Source: CAYXXZ01 sp964469165 (lineage in GTDB: Bacteria > Pseudomonadota > Gammaproteobacteria > Pseudomonadales > Porticoccaceae). Taken from it: a DNA stretch of 18,028 bases. The stretch is from the NCBI GenBank assembly GCA_964469165.1, contig CAYXXZ010000062.1:1-18028 (forward strand), given 5' to 3'. The position numbers were made by a program, and so were the translations under genes. Below the pieces are notes generated by a model. The model had not been told where the DNA came from, made no database searches, and was given only the letters and a program-made list of their open reading frames with translations. Below, one piece after another: positions 14,881 to 18,028 of this stretch (position 1 is the first letter of the stretch; every line of letters begins with the position of its first letter).

Positions 14881-16071
14881 TCATACCCCAGCAGCAAGGG
14901 GTGCCGGAGAATTTCCCGCGCTGTCGGGGCGCAAACGGGATAGCGCCTCTCTCACCTGCGCAATGGCGAAGTCGATCTCGGCTGCGGTGGAAAAACGGCC
15001 AAGACTGAATCGTATGGAGCTGTGGGCAAGCTCGTCCGTCACGCCCAATGCCCGCAACACGAAAGAAGGCTCGATGCTCGCCGACGTACAGGCCGACCCG
15101 GTGGACACAGCCAGATCCTTCAAAGCAATCAACAGGGATTCACCGTCCACGCCGGCGAAGGAAACATTGAGAATGCCCGGCACGCGTTGCGCGGCGCTGC
15201 CGTTGAGCGTCACGCCCTGCAGCGCGGCAAGGCCCTGCCACAGGCGCTCGCGCAAGCGCAGGATGCGCTGTGCTTCGTCAGCCATCTCTTCACCGGCGAT
15301 GCGGAATGCCTCACCCATCGCGACGATCTGGTGCACCGCCAGCGTCCCGGAACGCATGCCGCGCTCGTGACCGCCGCCGTGGATCAGCGCCTCCAGCGCC
15401 ACCCGCGGACGGCGCCGCACATAGAGCGCGCCCGCCCCCTTGGGACCGTAGACCTTGTGGGCACTGAATGACATCAGATCGACATTCATGGCCTCGACAT
15501 CGATCGCAATTTTGCCCGCGCTCTGCGCCGCATCCACGTGCAGCGCGATATTGCGCTCCCGGCACAGGCGGCCGACGGCGGCAACGTCATTGATCACACC
15601 GACCTCGTTGTTGACGTGCATCAGGGACACCAACAGGGTGTCGTCGCGCAGCGCCGCCGCCACGGCTTCCGGCGCCGTACTGCCGTCCGCTTGAGGCGCC
15701 ACACGAGTCACCTCGAATCCTTCCCGCTCCAGATTGGCGCAGGTATCGAGCACCGCCTTGTGCTCGATGGCCGACGTGACGATGTGACGGCCTTTACTGC
15801 CATTGGCACGGGCATAGCCCTTGATGGCGAGATTGTTCGATTCGGTGGCGCCGGAAGTCCAGACGATTTCCCTGGGATCGGCGTTGATCAGGCGCGCGAC
15901 CTGGCGGCGCGCCTCCTCGACCGCCGCTTCAGCCTGCCAGCCGTAGGCATGAGTGCGCGACGCCGGATTGCCGAATACGCCATCCGCAGTCAGGCAGGCG
16001 GCCAGCTTCTCGGCCACCCGCGGATCCATCGGCGTTGTAGCGGCATAGTCGAAATAAAGGGGTGATTTCAC
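14881..16071 (-). CDS. iscS: Group I cysteine desulfurase, IscS-like, without the IscU-docking tail
   Basis: 396 aa from a GTG at 16071. IscS removes sulfur from cysteine using PLP and supplies many acceptors. The alignment to E. coli IscS is in register: PLP Lys206 in SFSAHKVYGPKG and catalytic Cys328 in STGSACTSASIEPS. HGGGHERGMRSGTL is also present, and similarity continues to about residue 380 (LSRLRP). After that the protein ends in an unrelated Ala/Pro-rich tail, PDSAGNSPAPLAAGV. It lacks the conserved SPLWEM to IEWAHH ending that contacts IscU. No iscU is in the window. It follows iscR by 8 bases. The likely partner is therefore SufE/SufBCD, TusA- or ThiI-type proteins, or another acceptor. 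Calling it IscS rests on strong overall identity and position. Confidence 0.92.
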   Translation of the reverse strand: MKSPLYFDYAATTPMDPRVAEKLAACLTADGVFGNPASRTHAYGWQAEAAVEEARRQVARLINADPREIVWTSGATESNNLAIKGYARANGSKGRHIVTSAIEHKAVLDTCANLEREGFEVTRVAPQADGSTAPEAVAAALRDDTLLVSLMHVNNEVGVINDVAAVGRLCRERNIALHVDAAQSAGKIAIDVEAMNVDLMSFSAHKVYGPKGAGALYVRRRPRVALEALIHGGGHERGMRSGTLAVHQIVAMGEAFRIAGEEMADEAQRILRLRERLWQGLAALQGVTLNGSAAQRVPGILNVSFAGVDGESLLIALKDLAVSTGSACTSASIEPSFVLRALGVTDELAHSSIRFSLGRFSTAAEIDFAIAQVREALSRLRPDSAGNSPAPLAAGV

Positions 16072-16079
16072 AGGAGAAC

Positions 16080-16556
16080 TCAGTGTGTTTTCGGCAGTAC
16101 CAGCGGCCGATCGATATCGGCGCGGCCGTTCTGGCGCTGGCAGATGGCCTGCACCTGGTCACTGGCGGTGAGCTGTTCGAGCGTGATGCCACTGAGAAAG
16201 GTATGGATCTTGTCGCTCAGTTGGTCCCACAGATGATGGGTGAGGCACACTTCGCCACCCTGACAGTTGCCCTTGCCACCGCAACTGGTGGCATCGACGC
16301 TCTCGTTGACCGCGTCGATGATTTCCGCCACGTTGATCTCGTTGCACGGTCGGTTGAGCAGGTAGCCGCCGCCGGGGCCGCGCACACTGGCAACCAGTTT
16401 GTGCTGGCGCAGCTTGGCGAACAATTGCTCCAGATAGGAAAGGGAGATCTCCTGGCGCTGGGAAATATCTCCCAGGCTGATGGGCTTCGCGTCTCCGTGA
16501 AGAGCCAGGTCAAGCATGGCGGTGACCGCGTAACGACCGCGGGTTGTCAGTCTCAT
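16080..16556 (-). CDS. iscR: Fe-S cluster-sensing transcription factor IscR
   Basis: 158 aa, Rrf2 family. IscR senses cluster status by its own [2Fe-2S] cluster and controls Fe-S assembly genes. The N-terminal winged helix (MRLTTRGRYAVTAMLDLAL, ISLSYLEQLFAKLRQHKLV, VRGPGGGYLL) is canonical. The cluster ligands are at the exact E. coli positions: Cys92, Cys98 and Cys104 with His107 (SCGGKGNCQGGEVCLTHHLW). The ATG at 16556 has AGGA about 7 bases upstream. It is preceded by a promoter overlapped by an IscR-like operator, so autorepression is likely. Its targets here include the adjacent iscS and, by the sufB operator, the SUF genes. Confidence 0.97.
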   Translation of the reverse strand: MRLTTRGRYAVTAMLDLALHGDAKPISLGDISQRQEISLSYLEQLFAKLRQHKLVASVRGPGGGYLLNRPCNEINVAEIIDAVNESVDATSCGGKGNCQGGEVCLTHHLWDQLSDKIHTFLSGITLEQLTASDQVQAICQRQNGRADIDRPLVLPKTH

Positions 16557-16587
16557 ACCGGTATCCTGTGGCGTGTTCCAGGACGCA

Positions 16588-16616
16588 AGTATGAAATAAC
16601 CTACTTATTTGATCAA
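16588..16616 (-). promoter_or_regulatory. Sigma-70-type promoter for iscR-iscS
   Basis: On the minus strand, TTGATC (16611-16616, -35) and CATACT (16588-16593, -10) are 17 bases apart. Transcription would start about 25 bases before the iscR ATG. The hexamers are weaker than those of the sufB promoter. An IscR-like operator covers the -35 and the spacer. Confidence 0.65.
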
Positions 16617-16620
16617 GTAT
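16596..16620 (-). promoter_or_regulatory. IscR type 1-like operator upstream of iscR
   Basis: The half-sites ATACTTGATC and AGTAGGTTAT flank AAATA on the minus strand. About 20 of 25 positions agree with the type 1 consensus as I remember it. Its relation to the -35 hexamer is the same as in the sufB site. This matches the known autorepression of iscR by its [2Fe-2S] form in E. coli. Confidence 0.68.
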
Positions 16621-16624
16621 AAGG

Positions 16625-16641
16625 CCGAGTATTTTACTCGG
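16625..16641. terminator. Hairpin overlapping the trmJ stop codon
   Basis: CCGAGTA (16625-16631) and TACTCGG (16635-16641) form a perfect 7-bp stem with a 3-base loop; the trmJ TAA stop lies partly inside it. On the plus strand it is followed by TCTTTTT, so it resembles a terminator for transcription entering iscR territory from the left. On the minus strand, the direction of trmJ, the downstream sequence is not T-rich. Termination of trmJ by it is doubtful. Confidence 0.4.
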
Positions 16642-17401
16642 TCTTTTTGCCACTCTCGCGACACTGCCGATATTTGTGATTCAGGTTCTGGATCGCGGTC
16701 AGCACGCCACGCAGAATGGATAGCTCCATTTCATCGAGACGAATACGCCCGTACAGGCGCCGCAGGCGCGTCATGGTCTGGCGCGGGTTGTCGCGGTCGT
16801 GGAAGTCGATATCCACCAGCGCCTGTTCCAGGTGCTGAAAGTACATCTCGATATCGCTGATGCGCGCCGGTGGCACGTCCCACTGATTGAGGTCGGGCAG
16901 CTCACCGCGCTCGTTCTCGAGCGCCGCCATGCGCGCCTCGTAGGCCAGCACCTGCACCGCGGCCGCCAGGTTGAGCGAACTGTAATCGGGATTCGACGGG
17001 ATATGCACATGGTACGTGCACTTGTGCAACTCATCGTTGGTCAGGCCGCGATCCTCACGCCCGAAGATGATCGCCACCTGGTGCTGGCGCGCCTCGCTCA
17101 CCACGCGCCGCCCACATTCGCGGGGGTTCAGCAGCGGCCAGGGGATGCGCCGGTCGCGGGCACTGGTGCCAACCACCATGCCGCAGCCCGCGATGGCTTC
17201 GTCCAGGGTATCCACCACCACGGCCATGTCGAGGATGTCCGTGGCATTGGCGGCGCGCCACAGGGCGCGGTCGGCGGGATACTCCCTGGGCGCCACCAGC
17301 CACAGCTGGCTCAGCCCCATGTTCTTGATGGCCCGCGCCGCACCGCCGATGTTGCCCGGATGGGTGGTGTTGACCAGCACGATGCGTATCTTGTCGAGCA
17401 T
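16634..17401 (-). CDS. trmJ: tRNA (cytidine/uridine-2'-O-)-methyltransferase TrmJ
   Basis: 255 aa from ATG at 17401; a TTG two codons earlier is possible but the ATG gives the E. coli-like N-terminus MLDKIRIVLVNTTHPGNIGG. TrmJ is a SPOUT methyltransferase that 2'-O-methylates position 32 of several tRNAs. Family motifs include NTTHPGNIGGAARAIKNMGL (about residues 11-30), VVGTSARDRRIPWPLL, the SAM-binding FGREDRGLTNDEL, and IPSNPDYSSLNLAAAVQ. The variable C-terminal region (about 160-255) is predicted helical. Its place upstream of iscR and divergent from suhB is the same as in E. coli. This marks the left-hand synteny anchor of the isc locus. Confidence 0.96.
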   Translation of the reverse strand: MLDKIRIVLVNTTHPGNIGGAARAIKNMGLSQLWLVAPREYPADRALWRAANATDILDMAVVVDTLDEAIAGCGMVVGTSARDRRIPWPLLNPRECGRRVVSEARQHQVAIIFGREDRGLTNDELHKCTYHVHIPSNPDYSSLNLAAAVQVLAYEARMAALENERGELPDLNQWDVPPARISDIEMYFQHLEQALVDIDFHDRDNPRQTMTRLRRLYGRIRLDEMELSILRGVLTAIQNLNHKYRQCRESGKKTE

Positions 17402-17440
17402 GTCCAATTTTTGCCGCCTGTCGATTTCCTGAAGGTGGGC

Positions 17441-17469
17441 ATTCTAACTTGGCGAGGGAGATGTCTGAA
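17441..17469 (-). promoter_or_regulatory. Candidate promoter for trmJ, with its -35 inside a repeat arm
   Basis: On the minus strand, TAGAAT (17441-17446) is a good -10, and TTCAGA (17464-17469) lies 17 bases upstream as a 4/6 match to the -35. The -35 falls in the left arm of element E. The leader to the trmJ ATG would be about 33 bases. The assignment is plausible but rests on a weak -35. Confidence 0.45.
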
Positions 17470-17526
17470 TGGGAAATGGGAGATGTGGTGCTTTTTCGTC
17501 TCTCGTCTGCCATTCAGACATCTCCC
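17456..17526. repeat. Inverted pair of heptamer-phased arms (element E) between trmJ and suhB
   Basis: Positions 17456-17472 and 17510-17526 are a perfect 17-bp inverted repeat (GGGAGATGTCTGAATGG and its complement). Continuing inward, the arms stay alignable in 7-base steps. The left arm has ATGGGAA then ATGGGAG; the right arm, read on the minus strand, has ATGGCAG then ACGAGAG. The loop is about 10-15 bases including a T run (17492-17496). The element sits between the divergent trmJ and suhB promoters. Confidence 0.75.
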
Positions 17527-17544
17527 CACGCTCAACGGCGACTC

Positions 17545-17553
17545 TGCTACAAT
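17545..17553 (+). promoter_or_regulatory. Extended -10 promoter for suhB
   Basis: TGCTACAAT fits the extended -10 pattern TG-n-TATAAT with one mismatch in the hexamer (17548-17553). No acceptable -35 is found 16-18 bases upstream, where the sequence is the end of the repeat arm. Transcription would start near 17560, giving a leader of about 24 bases. Confidence 0.6.
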
Positions 17554-17583
17554 GCGCAGCCTTCCACACGCTCTTTATCTACT

Positions 17584-18028
17584 ATGGAACCGATGGTCAA
17601 CATTGCGCTGCGCGCCGCTCGCAGCGCCGGCGAAAAAATCCTGCGCGCCACCGAGCGCATGGACAAAATCAAGGTGGACGAAAAAGGCAGGAACGATTTC
17701 GTCACCGACGTGGACCGGGCTTCCGAACAGGAAATCATCCACCAGCTTCGCAAGGCTTATCCGGACCACCGCATCCTCGGCGAGGAAAGCGGCTACGTCG
17801 GCAACCCCGACAGCGATTACCTGTGGATCATCGACCCGCTCGACGGCACCACCAACTTCATCTGCGGCATTCCCCACTATGCCGTTTCCATAGGCTGCCT
17901 CTATAAAGGTCGCCACGAACATGCGGTGATCTACGACCCGGTCAAGCGCGAGGAGTTTACCGCCAGTCGCGGACGCGGCGCCTACCTCAACGAGCGCCGC
18001 CTGCGGGTGACCGGCAGAATCCAGATGA
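17584..18028 (+). CDS. suhB: Inositol monophosphatase family protein SuhB, N-terminal part
   Basis: The first 148 codons are present; the gene runs off the right edge. SuhB is an Mg-dependent inositol-1-monophosphatase-fold protein, known in E. coli also as a factor of ribosomal RNA antitermination complexes. The start MEPMVNIALRAARSAG matches the E. coli N-terminus; a second in-frame ATG is three codons later. Metal-binding residues are visible: GEESG at 66-70 (Glu67) and DPLDGTTNF at 84-92 (Asp84, Asp87). The later Asp of the third metal motif would lie beyond the edge. No Shine-Dalgarno precedes the ATG (the upstream bases are CTCTTTATCTACT). The gene diverges from trmJ as in E. coli. Confidence 0.95.
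   Translation, partial: MEPMVNIALRAARSAGEKILRATERMDKIKVDEKGRNDFVTDVDRASEQEIIHQLRKAYPDHRILGEESGYVGNPDSDYLWIIDPLDGTTNFICGIPHYAVSIGCLYKGRHEHAVIYDPVKREEFTASRGRGAYLNERRLRVTGRIQM

Noticed and set aside
17402..17407. TTG start for trmJ two codons upstream of the ATG.
   Set aside because: The ATG at 17401 gives the family N-terminus, and no better ribosome-binding site favours the TTG.
16799..17893. A 364-codon plus-strand frame running through trmJ into suhB.
   Set aside because: It is antisense to trmJ, crosses the promoter region, and overlaps suhB in another frame.

Overview
This window comes from a high-GC gammaproteobacterium. The evidence is the gene content and order, which follow the Escherichia/Pseudomonas arrangement closely: suhB, trmJ, iscR and iscS on one side, and ndk, rlmN, pilW/pilF, rodZ, ispG, hisS, yfgM and bamB on the other. 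The intergenic repeats remind me of marine Cellvibrionales such as Microbulbifer or the Halieaceae, but that is recollection and should be held loosely.

Layout from left to right. Positions 1-248 hold the 3' end of ahpF on the plus strand, closed by a clear intrinsic terminator. A convergent gap (249-582) carries an inverted pair of 7-base repeats. Positions 583-7500 are a tightly packed minus-strand cluster, read rlmN, pilW, rodZ, ispG, hisS, yfgM, bamB. It combines 23S rRNA/tRNA methylation, type IV pilus assembly, cell shape, isoprenoid synthesis, histidyl-tRNA charging, periplasmic chaperoning and outer-membrane protein assembly. ndk (7554-7979) precedes it with its own promoter. Positions 8285-16556 are a minus-strand iron-sulfur cluster assembly locus, read iscR, iscS, sufB, sufC, sufD, sufS, sufA, sufT, sufE. 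trmJ lies upstream of iscR, and suhB diverges from trmJ and runs off the right edge.

The main biological point is the hybrid iron-sulfur locus. From memory, in Pseudomonas the space between iscS and ndk holds iscU, iscA, hscB, hscA, fdx and iscX. Here it holds a complete SUF set instead, while iscR and iscS stay in place. The IscS lacks the C-terminal tail used to dock IscU, and no iscU is present. Two sites resembling IscR type 1 operators overlap well-formed promoters, one before iscR and one before sufB. The ancestral ISC repressor therefore appears to control the SUF genes directly.

The second theme is intergenic DNA. Four gaps (344-574, 8109-8275, 8737-8818, 17456-17526) each carry tandem heptamers on one arm and their reverse complements on the other. 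The heptamer differs at each locus. A fifth gap, inside the operon between sufB and sufC, holds a different element, about 140 bp with a 26-bp near-perfect stem. No rRNA, tRNA, CRISPR array, transposase or phage gene was seen.
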